Part shown: in pieces, positions 17,682 through 26,814 of the stretch | How the letters are laid out: every line of letters starts with the position of its first letter | How positions within the stretch are numbered: the first letter of the stretch is position 1 | Assembly (NCBI RefSeq): GCF_003403015.1 | Contig: NZ_QURL01000004.1 | Location: 310,001-374,000 of the forward strand | Direction of reading: 5' to 3' | Source of the DNA: Fulvimarina endophytica | GTDB lineage: Bacteria; Pseudomonadota; Alphaproteobacteria; Rhizobiales; Rhizobiaceae | Length of the DNA stretch: 64,000 bases | Translations under genes and position numbers: made by a program | Notes under the pieces: generated by a model | What the model was told of the DNA's origin: nothing | Seen by the model: the letters and a program-made list of their open reading frames with translations, nothing else | The model's database searches: none

Positions 17682-19007
17682 CTAGAGGAAGACGGTCGCG
17701 ATCGACGGCACGGCGATGACGACGGCGAGAACCACGAGCATCACGAGGATGAAGGGCAGGGTCGCCAGAAAGATCGATTCCACCGATGTCGCGGGGTCGT
17801 TGAGCGTGTTGTGGACGGTGAAGACGGAAATCCCGAACGGGGGCGTCAGGAGGCCGATCTCGACCGCGATGACCGTGATGATCCCGAAATGGAAGAGATC
17901 GAAGCCGAGGCTCTGGGCGATCGGAGCCGCGATCGGCACGATGATCAGGAGGATCGACGTGGAGTCGAGGATCATCCCCATCAGGAGGACGATGAGGACG
18001 TAGAGGAGGATGAAGCCCCAATGCCCGAAGCCGCTTTCCACGACCAGTGTCTCGATCGCGTTGGGCAGGCCCGCGATCGACAGCATGCGGGAGTAGAAGC
18101 TGGCAGCGACGAGGAGAAGAAGGATCGAAACCGAAACCGTCCCGGTCTGCTTCATGACCTGCCACAGCTTCCGGCGATCGAGGCTGCGACGTGCGACCGC
18201 GATCACCAGGGCCCCGAAGGCGCCGACGCCGCCGGCTTCGGTGGGGGTGAAGTAGCCGGTGTAGAGGCCGCCGAGAACGAGCATCACGAGAAGCACGATG
18301 GGGATCAGCTTCAGGCCGATCTCGGCCGTGGACAGTTGCACCATGTCGGCGGTCCGGCGCTCGCCCATGGACTTCGGATCGGAATAGACGAAGCCGGGCG
18401 CGAAGGCCGCGAGCGTCATCAGCAAGGCGACGAAACCGAGCGCCAGCATGATGCCGGGGACGATCCCCGCGATGAACATGCTTCCGATCGAGACCTCGGC
18501 CAGGATGCCGTAGACGATGAGGAGCAGGCTCGGCGGGATCAGCATGCCGAGGACGGAGGAGCCCGCCACGGTTCCGGCGCTGAACGAGGCCTTGTATCCG
18601 TGCCGCGTCATCTCGGGGACCGCAACCCGCGTGAAGACGGCCGCCGAGGCGATCGAAACGCCGGTCACCGCCGCAAAGACCGTGTTGGCGGCAACCGTCG
18701 CAACTCCGAGGCCGCACAGAACGCGTCTCAGCAGCACCTCCGCCACCTCGAAGGTGTCTCGCCCGACATTGGAGACGCTGACGAGCAGCCCCATCAGCAC
18801 GAAGAGCGGGATGGTGGCGAAGAGATAGTCCGAAATGCCGCTATAGGCGGTCAGTTCGAGCATTCGCAGGGAGAGATCGATGTTTCCGCGGATCAGCCAG
18901 ATGCCGAGAAAGGCGACGCCGAGCAGCGCGTAGGCGATATGCATGCCGAACAGGACGAGCCCGACGAGAAGGCCGATCAGCATCATGCCGATTTCGAGTG
19001 ACGTCAT
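17682..19007 (-). CDS. dctM: TRAP transporter large permease (DctM family)
   Basis: A 441-aa very hydrophobic protein of the DctM family with about 12 transmembrane segments. Diagnostic segments include GTVAGSSVLGMLIPPSLLL, FTPTEAGGVGAFGAL and LTPPFGISVF. It drives sodium- or proton-coupled uptake of an organic acid delivered by the periplasmic binding protein. The start at 19007 overlaps the stop of the small permease by 4 nt. A longer reading of this frame enters the dctQ and dctP genes and has no support. It is the last gene of the TRAP set. Confidence 0.93.
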   Translation of the reverse strand: MTSLEIGMMLIGLLVGLVLFGMHIAYALLGVAFLGIWLIRGNIDLSLRMLELTAYSGISDYLFATIPLFVLMGLLVSVSNVGRDTFEVAEVLLRRVLCGLGVATVAANTVFAAVTGVSIASAAVFTRVAVPEMTRHGYKASFSAGTVAGSSVLGMLIPPSLLLIVYGILAEVSIGSMFIAGIVPGIMLALGFVALLMTLAAFAPGFVYSDPKSMGERRTADMVQLSTAEIGLKLIPIVLLVMLVLGGLYTGYFTPTEAGGVGAFGALVIAVARRSLDRRKLWQVMKQTGTVSVSILLLLVAASFYSRMLSIAGLPNAIETLVVESGFGHWGFILLYVLIVLLMGMILDSTSILLIIVPIAAPIAQSLGFDLFHFGIITVIAVEIGLLTPPFGISVFTVHNTLNDPATSVESIFLATLPFILVMLVVLAVVIAVPSIATVFL

Positions 19008-19579
19008 TTCCGTTGGCCTGCCGGTAGTGGCGTTCGGTTGAAGGCGCGATAGAGCGCCGCGAGCGATGCGGTGATCGAACCGAAGACGATGATGGCGCGG
19101 AACGGCCAGGTGGGCACGATGAAGACGCCCTGAACGCCGAAGAACTCGGCTCGCATATAGGCGGTGATCAACTTGTCTGAGGAAGACCAGGCGATGAGCG
19201 CGAAGACGATGGCGCCGGTGACGCAGAACGCGCTCTCCAGCGCTGCGGCAACCGGCCTGCTGAGACCGGCGATCCGCCGGTAGAGGAAGTCGGCCCGCGT
19301 AAGCCGCCCCTGCATCACGGCGGCGGCGGTCTGCAGAAAGACGATCGCGACCACGGAGTAACCGGCGATCTCGGCGACGCCGGTGATCGGCGCGTCGAAG
19401 AAATTGCGACCGATCACGTCCGAGACGATCAGGATCATGAGGAAGCCGATCCAGACGGTGCCGATCGCGGAAAGAACCGCCGCCACCGTTCCGAGCACGA
19501 AGCCGGCCGGGGCGTCGGCGAAAGCGGGAATGCCCTCGCTTTCTGCCTGCTGCGGTCTCTGAAGAGCTGTTTCGTCCAT
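19004..19579 (-). CDS. dctQ: TRAP transporter small permease (DctQ family)
   Basis: A 191-aa membrane protein with four predicted transmembrane helices. It has the DctQ pattern: IVSDVIGRNFFDAPITGVAEIAGY near the second helix, and LTRADFLYRR. It partners the large permease encoded immediately downstream with a 4-nt overlap. The gene begins 74 nt after the binding-protein gene. ATG 19579 is preferred to an earlier in-frame start because it leaves a normal short N-terminal tail. Confidence 0.88.
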   Translation of the reverse strand: MDETALQRPQQAESEGIPAFADAPAGFVLGTVAAVLSAIGTVWIGFLMILIVSDVIGRNFFDAPITGVAEIAGYSVVAIVFLQTAAAVMQGRLTRADFLYRRIAGLSRPVAAALESAFCVTGAIVFALIAWSSSDKLITAYMRAEFFGVQGVFIVPTWPFRAIIVFGSITASLAALYRAFNRTPLPAGQRK

Positions 19580-19653
19580 CGATCGTCTTCTCGGGGTCAC
19601 GCGGAGGATCGCCGCCCGGCCGAGGGCGCGGGCGGCCTCGTGTCAGGGACGGA

Positions 19654-20712
19654 TCAGCGCCCCTCGTCCCAGTTGCGCAGTGGGGTGGCGCCGCGTTCGC
19701 GCAAGGCCTCGAAATAGGCGGCGAGCACCGCCTTTCCGGCGTCCCCGGTCTGGTCAAGCCAGGGCTGGACGATGTCCGGAAGACCCTCGACCCATTTCTG
19801 CTTTTCGGCATCGTCGAGGTCGTGCACCTTGAGGCCCGCCGCCTGCATCTCCTCCATCGCCTTGGTGGAGAGTTCCGATACGTATTCGCCATGGGCTTTC
19901 GACGTCGCCTTGCCGGCCTCGCGGAATGCGTCCTGCACGGGCTCCGGCAGGCCGTCGTAGAAGTCCCTGTTGGCGGCGATCGAGCCGAAATACATCGAGC
20001 CGATGCCGACGCGGGTCAGTTCCGGCGCGACCTCGTAGACGCGGGTCGGCAGGATCCCGGATGCAAAGGAGAGCGTTCCCTCCGTGACGCCGGTCTGGAT
20101 GTTGGTGTAGTAGGTCGTCAGTGCGCCATCGACGGGCGTTGCGCCCGTGCCCTGCAGCCAGTTCGCCGATGTGCCGGGAGCGTTCAGCTTGCGGTTCTGA
20201 AGATCCGACATCGTGTTCACCGGAAAGGTCGCATAGACGTCGTAGCTGTCGGTGATGAGCGATGACAGGGGGACCATGTTGTTGTCCTGCCAGCTTGCGG
20301 CGAGGTCCGGCTGGTTGACGTTGAGATCGTCGAAGATCTCGATCAGCATGGTGTGGTCGCCGGTCGCGAAGGGCGTGAAATAGGTGACGTTCTGGAGCGG
20401 CATGGTCGAGCCCTCCCAGACGGTTCCCACCATGCCGACGTCGACGATCCCGTCCTCGACGGCCGCTCGCGTATCGGTGTATTTGTAAAGCGTCCCTCCG
20501 TAGGACTCCATCCAGTCGATCTGGTACTCGCCCGTTCTTGCGAGGATCTCGTCGACCGTCGGCTGGAACGTGTTCTTCATCGCGTAGACCCAGATGTTCT
20601 GTTCCGGGTGCGAGGAGCCGATGTTCACGGTGATCGATTCCTGCGCGAGCGCCGCCACGCAGGATCCGAGAATGGCGATCGAGACGGTCGAGGCCGAAAG
20701 CAGTCTGTTCAT
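19654..20712 (-). CDS. dctP: TRAP transporter periplasmic substrate-binding protein (DctP family)
   Basis: A 352-aa precursor with a signal peptide ending near AALAQ (residue 24). The DctP-family features include an early ligand-fold strand (ITVNIGSSHPEQN), VEDGIVDVGMVGTVW, and the hinge-region segment LQNRKLNAPGTSANWLQ. In this family a conserved arginine binds the ligand carboxylate; I could not place it with certainty. The ligand is unknown. A strong GGGAGGAATG precedes the ATG. The gene lies 44 nt after the molybdenum hydroxylase large subunit on the same strand, so uptake and oxidation of one compound may be linked. Confidence 0.9.
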   Translation of the reverse strand: MNRLLSASTVSIAILGSCVAALAQESITVNIGSSHPEQNIWVYAMKNTFQPTVDEILARTGEYQIDWMESYGGTLYKYTDTRAAVEDGIVDVGMVGTVWEGSTMPLQNVTYFTPFATGDHTMLIEIFDDLNVNQPDLAASWQDNNMVPLSSLITDSYDVYATFPVNTMSDLQNRKLNAPGTSANWLQGTGATPVDGALTTYYTNIQTGVTEGTLSFASGILPTRVYEVAPELTRVGIGSMYFGSIAANRDFYDGLPEPVQDAFREAGKATSKAHGEYVSELSTKAMEEMQAAGLKVHDLDDAEKQKWVEGLPDIVQPWLDQTGDAGKAVLAAYFEALRERGATPLRNWDEGR

Positions 20713-20756
20713 ATCATTCCTCCCGGATGACGCCGCTGGAGGCGGCTTTCTTCAGT

Positions 20757-23138
20757 TCACTTTCCGATCGCGCCGATCGCTCGCAGAACCCGTTCGGGCG
20801 TGAACGGCATGTGGGTCACACTGCCGCCGAGCGGGCGGATCGCATCGTTGATCGCATTCATGACGGCGGCTGGCGCACCGGCCGTGCCGGCCTCCCCCGC
20901 GCCCTTCGCCCCCAGCTCGCTTTCCGCGGTCGGCGTTTCCACATGTCGAATGATCATGTCCGGCATCTCGCCGGACATCGGCACGAGGTAGTCCGCCATC
21001 GTGCCGTTGAGGAGCTGGCCGGCCTCGTCGTAGCAGATCTCCTCGAAGAGAGCCGCGCCCAGTCCCTGGACGATGCCGCCGCGGATCTGCTCGTCGACGA
21101 GGAGCGGATTGATGATCCGGCCGCAATCCTCCACGCACCAGTGCTTGAGGAGTTTCACGAAGCCGGTTTCGGCATCGACCTCGACATAGGAGGCCTGGAC
21201 GCCGTTGGTGAAGGCATAGGGATAGTCGGAGGTGAGGAAGTGCCGCGTCTGCATCAACTCGCGCGGCAGCCCCTTCGGCAGCGTATCGCCGCGGAAATAG
21301 ACGATGCGTCCGATCTCGGCGAGCGGCATGCGCTCGGCTCCCGTTCCCGCGTCGACGACGATCCCGTCCCGGATATCGAGGTCCTTCGCATTCGCCTGGA
21401 GCATCGCGGCTGCGACGGCGAGAACCTGACCGCGCACCGCGCGTCCGGCCTGGAGCGCGGCTTCGCCGCCGATGCCGGCGCCGCGCGAGGCCCATGTCCC
21501 GCCCCCGAAGGGCGTCACGCGCGTATCGCCCGTCACGATGCGGACCATGCCCGGCGAGACGCCGACGGCCTCCGCGACGATCTGAGCCGTGATCGCCTCG
21601 GTGCCCTGGCCCTGTTCCGTCACGCCCGTGAGGGCGACGACGGAGCCGTCCGGGTCCATGCGGACGGTGCAGCCGTCCTGCGCCGAGATCCGCGCGCCGC
21701 CGATCCCGTACATGAAGGGGGACGGGTTGGTCAGTTCGATGAAACTCGCGATGCCGATGCCGCGATGGACGCCCTTCTCCCTGAGGGACGCCTGCTCGCT
21801 GCGCAGCGCCTCGTAGTCCATCGCCTCGATGAGGGCGTCGAGGCTCTTGTGGTGGGACAGGGCCTCGAGCTTGAGGCCCGCCGCGGTCGTCCTCGGATAG
21901 GCGTCGTCCCTGATGAGATTGCGCCGACGGATCTCGACGGGGTCTAGCCCCATCTGTGCCGCCGCCTTGTCGACGAGGCCCTCGGTGATGGCGACGGCGA
22001 CCGGATGACCGACGGCGCGATACTGCGCGCAGATGCCCTTGTTCTGGAAGACGACCGAGGTGCGGCAGCGATAATGGTCGAACTCGTAGGGCCCGCCGAT
22101 GAGGTTCGTGACCTGGAGCCCTTCGACCGCCGAGGTGCGCGGATAGATCGAATAGGGCCCGATGCCGGTCCAGTCGTCGACGTCGAAGGCGAGGATCCGG
22201 CCGGTCTCGTCGAGCGCGATGCGCCCGGTCGCCTCGTGGTCGCGGGCATGGATGTCGCTCGTGAACGCTTCCAGCCGGTCCGACGAGAACTTCACCGGCC
22301 GTCCGAGGATCTTCGCGATCGCGGCCGTCGCCACCTCGTCCGGATAGACATGGACCTTCACGCCGAACGACCCGCCGACATCGCCGCAGATCACCCGGAC
22401 CCCGCTCTCGGGAATGCCGAGATGTGAGGCGAGAAGGACCTGCAGCATGTGCGGCGCCTGATTGGAGACATGCACCGTCATCTCGCCTTCGGCTTCGCTC
22501 CAGTCGGCGAGGATGACGCGCGGCTCCAGGGTGACGCCCGTGTGACGGGCCGTCTTGAAGCTCTCCTCCACGACCGTGTGAGCCTCGGCGAAGATCCTGT
22601 CGACCTCGCCCTTCTCATTGGTCTTGCGGAAGCAGAGATTGTCGCCGAACGCCTCATGGATAACGGGTGTCTCGGGGTCGAGCGCCGTGCGGATATCGGT
22701 GACCGCGGGCAAGGCCTCGAACTCGATCTCGACCATCGCCGCCCCTTCCTCCGCATCGGCTCTCGTGCGGCCGACGACGGCGACGACGGGCTCGCCCACC
22801 CAGCAGGCACGCTCGACGGCAAGGGGGTGCTGGGGCGGCGTCTTCATGCCTTCGAGATGGGCGAGCCTGCCCTCCCAGGGCGTGCAGACCTCAGCCAGAT
22901 CCCTGCCGGTGAAGACGGCGAGGACGCCGCTCAGGGACTTCGCCTGCGAGGTCTCGATCGCCGCGATCCGCGCATGGGCATAGGGGCTGCGCACGAAGGC
23001 GACATGCACCATGCGCGGCAGAAGGATATCGTCGACATAGCGTCCGCGGCCCTTGACGAGCCTGCCGGCATTGGGACGCGGGACGGTGCGGCCGATATAG
23101 CTGTTGGGACGGTTCGGGTCCTCGAAGCGAATGGTCAT
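20757..23138 (-). CDS. Xanthine dehydrogenase-family molybdopterin-binding large subunit
   Basis: A 793-aa large subunit of a molybdenum hydroxylase. Molybdopterin-contact regions include GDVGGSFGVK (252-261). The invariant catalytic Glu is about residue 749 in GAKGAGEAG. The active-site loop reads AQYRAVGHP (371-379), not the AYxCSFR of true CO dehydrogenase. It is therefore not a form I CO dehydrogenase but an aldehyde/heterocycle/acyl hydroxylase of unknown substrate. It overlaps the small-subunit gene by 4 nt and is followed by TRAP transporter genes. Annotation as coxL would be misleading. Confidence 0.88.
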   Translation of the reverse strand: MTIRFEDPNRPNSYIGRTVPRPNAGRLVKGRGRYVDDILLPRMVHVAFVRSPYAHARIAAIETSQAKSLSGVLAVFTGRDLAEVCTPWEGRLAHLEGMKTPPQHPLAVERACWVGEPVVAVVGRTRADAEEGAAMVEIEFEALPAVTDIRTALDPETPVIHEAFGDNLCFRKTNEKGEVDRIFAEAHTVVEESFKTARHTGVTLEPRVILADWSEAEGEMTVHVSNQAPHMLQVLLASHLGIPESGVRVICGDVGGSFGVKVHVYPDEVATAAIAKILGRPVKFSSDRLEAFTSDIHARDHEATGRIALDETGRILAFDVDDWTGIGPYSIYPRTSAVEGLQVTNLIGGPYEFDHYRCRTSVVFQNKGICAQYRAVGHPVAVAITEGLVDKAAAQMGLDPVEIRRRNLIRDDAYPRTTAAGLKLEALSHHKSLDALIEAMDYEALRSEQASLREKGVHRGIGIASFIELTNPSPFMYGIGGARISAQDGCTVRMDPDGSVVALTGVTEQGQGTEAITAQIVAEAVGVSPGMVRIVTGDTRVTPFGGGTWASRGAGIGGEAALQAGRAVRGQVLAVAAAMLQANAKDLDIRDGIVVDAGTGAERMPLAEIGRIVYFRGDTLPKGLPRELMQTRHFLTSDYPYAFTNGVQASYVEVDAETGFVKLLKHWCVEDCGRIINPLLVDEQIRGGIVQGLGAALFEEICYDEAGQLLNGTMADYLVPMSGEMPDMIIRHVETPTAESELGAKGAGEAGTAGAPAAVMNAINDAIRPLGGSVTHMPFTPERVLRAIGAIGK

Positions 23139-23635
23139 CGGGCATCACCCCCGGCCCGGCCGCGCAGCGTCGTCTCGATCGCATCGACGATCGCCTCGTA
23201 GCCGGTGCAACGGCAATAATTTCCCGACATATGCTCCCGAATGCCCTCGCGGCTGGGGACGGCGTCCCGCTCGATCAGGACCTTGGCCGAGGCGAGCATG
23301 CCGGGCGTGCAGAAGCCGCACTGGAGGGCGTTGCGCTCGACGAAGGCCTTTTGCAGATCGGCGATCGCCCCGCTTTCGGTCAGCCCCTCGACGGTCCAGA
23401 TCTCGGCCCCCTGGAGCTGGGCGGCTAGCGTGAGGCAGCCGCGCACCGTCTCGCCATCGACGATGACCGTGCAGGCCCCGCATACCCCGTGCTCGCAGCC
23501 GGCGTGGGAACCGGTCAGGCCCAGATCGGTGCGCAGCAGGTCGATCAGGTGACGTGCCGCCGGCACCGTCAGCTCGATCGGCTCGCCGTTGACGGTCATC
23601 TCGAGATCGATGCGATTGCGGAAGGTGTCGGTCAT
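23135..23635 (-). CDS. Molybdenum hydroxylase [2Fe-2S] small subunit
   Basis: A 166-aa protein with two [2Fe-2S] sites. The plant-ferredoxin-type site has Cys 47, 52, 55 and 67 (CEHGVCGAC). The helical-bundle site has Cys 106, 109, 141 and 143 (CGFC and CRC). It passes electrons from the molybdenum centre to FAD. It overlaps both neighbours by 4 nt (ATGA), so the three subunits are made from one translationally coupled message. Confidence 0.93.
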   Translation of the reverse strand: MTDTFRNRIDLEMTVNGEPIELTVPAARHLIDLLRTDLGLTGSHAGCEHGVCGACTVIVDGETVRGCLTLAAQLQGAEIWTVEGLTESGAIADLQKAFVERNALQCGFCTPGMLASAKVLIERDAVPSREGIREHMSGNYCRCTGYEAIVDAIETTLRGRAGGDAR

Positions 23636-24462
23636 CGGGCCACTCCGAGTTCGGCGGCAAGGCGTCGCAGGACGACGCCGGCGAGATGGCGGCGGTAGTC
23701 GGCGCTCGCCTGGATGTCGCTCATCGGATCGACATCATCGGCGATGGCGGTGGCCGCAGCGTCCACATCGCCTCGATCGAGAGCTGCCATCGCGCCCTCG
23801 CACAGGAGCGGGCGATCGCCGAGCCCGAAGGCCCCGATCCGGTGCCTGTCGCCGCGCACGACGATCGCGAGGCCCGCGAGCGCGTAATCTCCGGAACGGC
23901 GGGTCAGTTCGAGAATAGCGTGCCTCTCACCGGCTTGCGCGACCGGTACCGAGACGGCGGTGAGGATCTCGTCCTCGGCGCGATCGGTTTCGAAAAGACC
24001 CTTGAAGAATTCACTCGCCGCCACGTCCCGCCGGCCGTTCGGACCCTCGAGATTGAAGATCGCGTCGAGCGCGACGGCGCAGGCGGGATATTCCGCGGCC
24101 GGATCGGCATGGGACAGAGAGCCCCCGATCGTTCCGCGATTGCGGATCGCATCATGGGCGATCAGCGGCGCGGCCTTGGCAAGGAGCGGGACATGCCGGG
24201 CGACGAGATCGTTCCGCTCGATCTCGCTGTGGCGGGTGAGCGCACCGATGACGAGGCGGTCGCCCTCGATGCGGACGCCGCGCAGGGCCTCGATGCCGCT
24301 GATATCCACCAGCATGTCGCCGGCACTGGCCCCGAGATTGAGCGCGGCGACGAGGCTCTGCCCGCCGGCCAGATAGCGCCCTGCCCCGTCCGCCTCGGCA
24401 AACAGGGATAACGCGTGCTCGATGGACCGCGCGCGTGCATAGCCCCCGATGGAAGCCTTCAT
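23632..24462 (-). CDS. Molybdenum hydroxylase FAD-binding medium subunit
   Basis: A 276-aa FAD-binding subunit of the CoxM / xanthine dehydrogenase family. The family motifs are AGGQSLVAAL (about 32-41) and the second FAD motif TIGGSLSHADPAAEYP (about 111-126). It completes the medium/small/large gene order and is the first gene of the likely six-gene unit with the TRAP genes. It is transcribed away from a TetR gene 140 nt distant, across an inverted repeat. Confidence 0.92.
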   Translation of the reverse strand: MKASIGGYARARSIEHALSLFAEADGAGRYLAGGQSLVAALNLGASAGDMLVDISGIEALRGVRIEGDRLVIGALTRHSEIERNDLVARHVPLLAKAAPLIAHDAIRNRGTIGGSLSHADPAAEYPACAVALDAIFNLEGPNGRRDVAASEFFKGLFETDRAEDEILTAVSVPVAQAGERHAILELTRRSGDYALAGLAIVVRGDRHRIGAFGLGDRPLLCEGAMAALDRGDVDAAATAIADDVDPMSDIQASADYRRHLAGVVLRRLAAELGVAR

Positions 24463-24495
24463 GGCGTTCTCCTCCCACGGTCCTCCCAGACCACA

Positions 24496-24530
24496 ATTGA
24501 TCGCTCGATCTTGTTCATCAGACGATCAAT
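24496..24530. promoter_or_regulatory. Inverted repeat in the divergent TetR / molybdenum hydroxylase promoter region
   Basis: ATTGATCG (24496-24503) and CGATCAAT (24523-24530) are perfect inverted copies 19 nt apart. Within the left part GATCG-CT-CGATC (24499-24510) is a shorter palindrome, so three half-sites are present. The position between divergent genes suits an operator for the TetR protein encoded at 24603. Confidence 0.5.
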
Positions 24531-24602
24531 AAGGTATCGATATCCGAACCGTGATAGGCAATCAAGAGGCAGGCCCTCCGATCGGGACGAGAGACTTTCG
24601 AC

Positions 24603-25247
24603 ATGGATGCAGCATCAAACCGGGAGGCCGTTCCGGAGGTCGACCGACGACGTCTTCCACCGCAGGAACGCAGGCAGCAGATCGTCGACGGCGCCGTCAG
24701 TTTCTTCGCGGAGGTCGGGCTCGACGGCAAAACCCGCGAACTCGCAGGCCGTCTCGGGGTCACGCAATCCCTGATCTTCAAGTATTTCGTCTCGAAGCAG
24801 GATCTCGTCGAAGCCGTCTACGAGCGCGTTTATCTGGAGCGGATCTCGCCCCATTGGCCGGCACTCATCCGCGACCGTTCGCGCTCGATCGGCAAGCGGA
24901 TGTCGGAGTTCTACCGTGACTACGGAGGCCGAATCTTCGATCACGACTGGATGCGGATCTTCATGTTCTCGGGTCTCGCCGGCGCGCAGTTGAACAAGCG
25001 CTATCTCAACCACCTGCGCCTGACGCTGCTCGAACCCATGCTCGACGAAATCCACGTTGCGTCGTCGGGCGAGGTGGATGCGACTCTCGAGGATCTGTGG
25101 TCCCTGCATGGCGGGATCGTCTATATCGGCATCCGCCAGCACATCTATCAGATGCCGACACCCGACGATCCACAACCGGAGATCGATCGGATGATCCAGC
25201 GCTTCCTGCGCTCCTTCGGCATCGAGGAGGCTTGTGCGCCGTCCTAG
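24603..25247 (+). CDS. TetR-family transcriptional regulator
   Basis: A 214-aa protein. The N-terminal TetR helix-turn-helix spans about 22-68 (RRQQIVDGAVSFFAEVGLDG, TRELAGRLGVTQSLIFKYF). A helical C-terminal ligand domain follows. It is divergent from the molybdenum hydroxylase genes, and a palindromic element lies between them. This suggests it represses them until the substrate or a product binds. Confidence 0.85.
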   Translation: MDAASNREAVPEVDRRRLPPQERRQQIVDGAVSFFAEVGLDGKTRELAGRLGVTQSLIFKYFVSKQDLVEAVYERVYLERISPHWPALIRDRSRSIGKRMSEFYRDYGGRIFDHDWMRIFMFSGLAGAQLNKRYLNHLRLTLLEPMLDEIHVASSGEVDATLEDLWSLHGGIVYIGIRQHIYQMPTPDDPQPEIDRMIQRFLRSFGIEEACAPS

Positions 25248-25347
25248 AGCGCGGGGATCCGTCCGTCCGTGGTCGGGTGCGAAGACGTGCAGCCGGGCAC
25301 TGGCGGCGCCCGTGACGGATCAGGGCGCCGCCATCGCCGGCAGGACG

Positions 25348-25956
25348 TCAGTAGCCGACGGTGAACCGCTGGCGGGAATGCCTCGGGGTCTCGATCTCGT
25401 CGACGAGGGCGATGGCGTAGTCCTCGAACGAGATGCTGCTGCCCGCCTCGTTCGTCAGAAGCGCGTCGCCGCCGAGACGGAACCGGCCCGTGCGCTCGCC
25501 CGGCACGAAGGCCGCCGAGGGCGACAGGAACGTCCAGTCGAGGTCCGTTTCCGCGCGCAGCTTGTCGAGGAAGACGCCGCCCTTGGTCGCCTCCTCCTTG
25601 TACTCTTGCGGGAACTGCGGCGTATCGACGAGCTTCACGCCCGGCGAGACCTCGAGGCTCCCGGCCCCGCCGACCACGAGATAGCGCTTCACGCCCGACG
25701 CCTTGGCCGCCGAGATCAACTGGTCGGGGTTGGAAGCGGTGAAATGGACCGCGCTGACGATGGCGTCGTGTCCCTCAAGGGCGGAGACGAGAGCGTCCGT
25801 GTCGGCGATGTCGACGGCCAGCGGCGTCACCCCCGGCAGCTTGGCGATCCTGTCGGCGTTGCGGGCAATGGCCGTGACGGCGTGTCCGCGCGCGGAGAGT
25901 TCGGCGGCGATGCGCGATCCGGCATTGCCGGAGGCGCCGATGAGAGCGATCTTCAT
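25348..25956 (-). CDS. NAD(P)-binding Rossmann-fold protein (NmrA/YwnB-like)
   Basis: A 202-aa protein with the nucleotide motif GASGNAGSR (residues 8-16) at the N-terminus. Further atypical-SDR features are DIADTDALVSAL, AVHFTASN and RYLVVGGAGSLEV. It resembles NmrA-like or NADH-flavin-reductase-like proteins that sense redox ratio or reduce small substrates. The Ser-Tyr-Lys triad is not clear, so function is open. It lies 26 nt after the DsbA-like gene on the same strand. ATG 25956 begins the Rossmann strand; the upstream extension of the frame is not supported. Confidence 0.78.
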   Translation of the reverse strand: MKIALIGASGNAGSRIAAELSARGHAVTAIARNADRIAKLPGVTPLAVDIADTDALVSALEGHDAIVSAVHFTASNPDQLISAAKASGVKRYLVVGGAGSLEVSPGVKLVDTPQFPQEYKEEATKGGVFLDKLRAETDLDWTFLSPSAAFVPGERTGRFRLGGDALLTNEAGSSISFEDYAIALVDEIETPRHSRQRFTVGY

Positions 25957-25982
25957 GAGAGTGTCCTTTCGTGGTGTCGGGT

Positions 25983-26678
25983 TCAGTTCGAGCGGGCCTT
26001 CGCGCGGGCGGCGATCCGCTCGACGGCTTTGGTGGCGGCATCGGCACCGCCATAGAGATCGGCGCCCTGGACCATCTCGCGATGATCGCCGACGCTGACG
26101 AGAAGCTGCGGCACACCCGAGCACGACAGGGCCCGCATATGCATCAGCGTCTCGCGGACGCGCCCGTCGGTTCGCTTCGCCAGTTCGCCGTCCCGCACGA
26201 GCCGGTCGGCAAGGCTCGCCTCGTCCAGCCCATGGCCGTGCGAGCGGGCCACCTGCGCGGCGACGGCGGCCACGATGTCAGGCTTCGCCGTGTCCCTGGC
26301 CTCGACATAACGAGCCGTCTGGAGCGCGTGCAGCAGGACGGGCTCCAGCCTCGTGTCGATCGCGCCGAGCGCGACGATCGCCCGCGTGGCATGGGTCGAG
26401 TCGAACAGAGCCTCCGGGTCGCGCAGCACATGGTCGCGGTAGTCCTCGGTGAACCGCTGCCCGGTGAGTTCGGCGATGCGAGTGTCATTGCGCCAGGCAT
26501 GGTCCGCCATGGTCGACATCGGCTGCGTTCCGCCGTTGGAAAAGAGGCCGGACGGCCGCATCGCAAGGGCGTCGGGATAGGCTTTTGCCAAGCCCGAAAG
26601 TGCTGGTGCGCTGGCGTAGCACCAGCCGCAGAGGGGGTCGAAGAAATAGTCGAGGTGGATCGTCAAATTGGCCGGCAT
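25983..26678 (-). CDS. DsbA/FrnE-family thioredoxin-fold protein
   Basis: A 231-aa protein without a signal peptide. The active-site-like CGWC is in DYFFDPLCGWCY near residue 17, followed by the helical insertion domain of the DsbA/FrnE family. Cytoplasmic FrnE-like proteins act as disulfide isomerases or glutathione-S-transferase-like enzymes. The redox gene neighbour and divergent LysR regulator suggest a small stress or detoxification unit. ATG 26678 is chosen because it directly precedes the first strand of the fold. Confidence 0.8.
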   Translation of the reverse strand: MPANLTIHLDYFFDPLCGWCYASAPALSGLAKAYPDALAMRPSGLFSNGGTQPMSTMADHAWRNDTRIAELTGQRFTEDYRDHVLRDPEALFDSTHATRAIVALGAIDTRLEPVLLHALQTARYVEARDTAKPDIVAAVAAQVARSHGHGLDEASLADRLVRDGELAKRTDGRVRETLMHMRALSCSGVPQLLVSVGDHREMVQGADLYGGADAATKAVERIAARAKARSN

Positions 26679-26717
26679 GGGCCCTTTGCTCCCGTCCGTT
26701 GATGACCGTCGCCTTGG

Positions 26718-26738
26718 CGTTCGGTCGTTGGTCGAACG
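26718..26738. promoter_or_regulatory. Inverted repeat between lysR-type and dsbA-type genes
   Basis: CGTTCG (26718-26723) and CGAACG (26733-26738) form an inverted repeat with a 9-nt spacer in the 136-nt divergent region. The dyad could be the LysR-protein site, though it does not follow a T-N11-A core exactly. Confidence 0.35.
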
Positions 26739-26814
26739 AGAGATGACACCGGATGCGAGGAGACAGAAGGCCGACAAACTTTACAAGCCGTATGCCAAAA
26801 GCAGACAATAAGGC

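Noticed and set aside
20757..24462. Carbon monoxide dehydrogenase (coxMSL)
   Set aside because: Gene order and subunits fit the superfamily, but the large-subunit loop reads AQYRAVGHP instead of AYxCSFR, so the copper-binding Cys of form I enzymes is absent.
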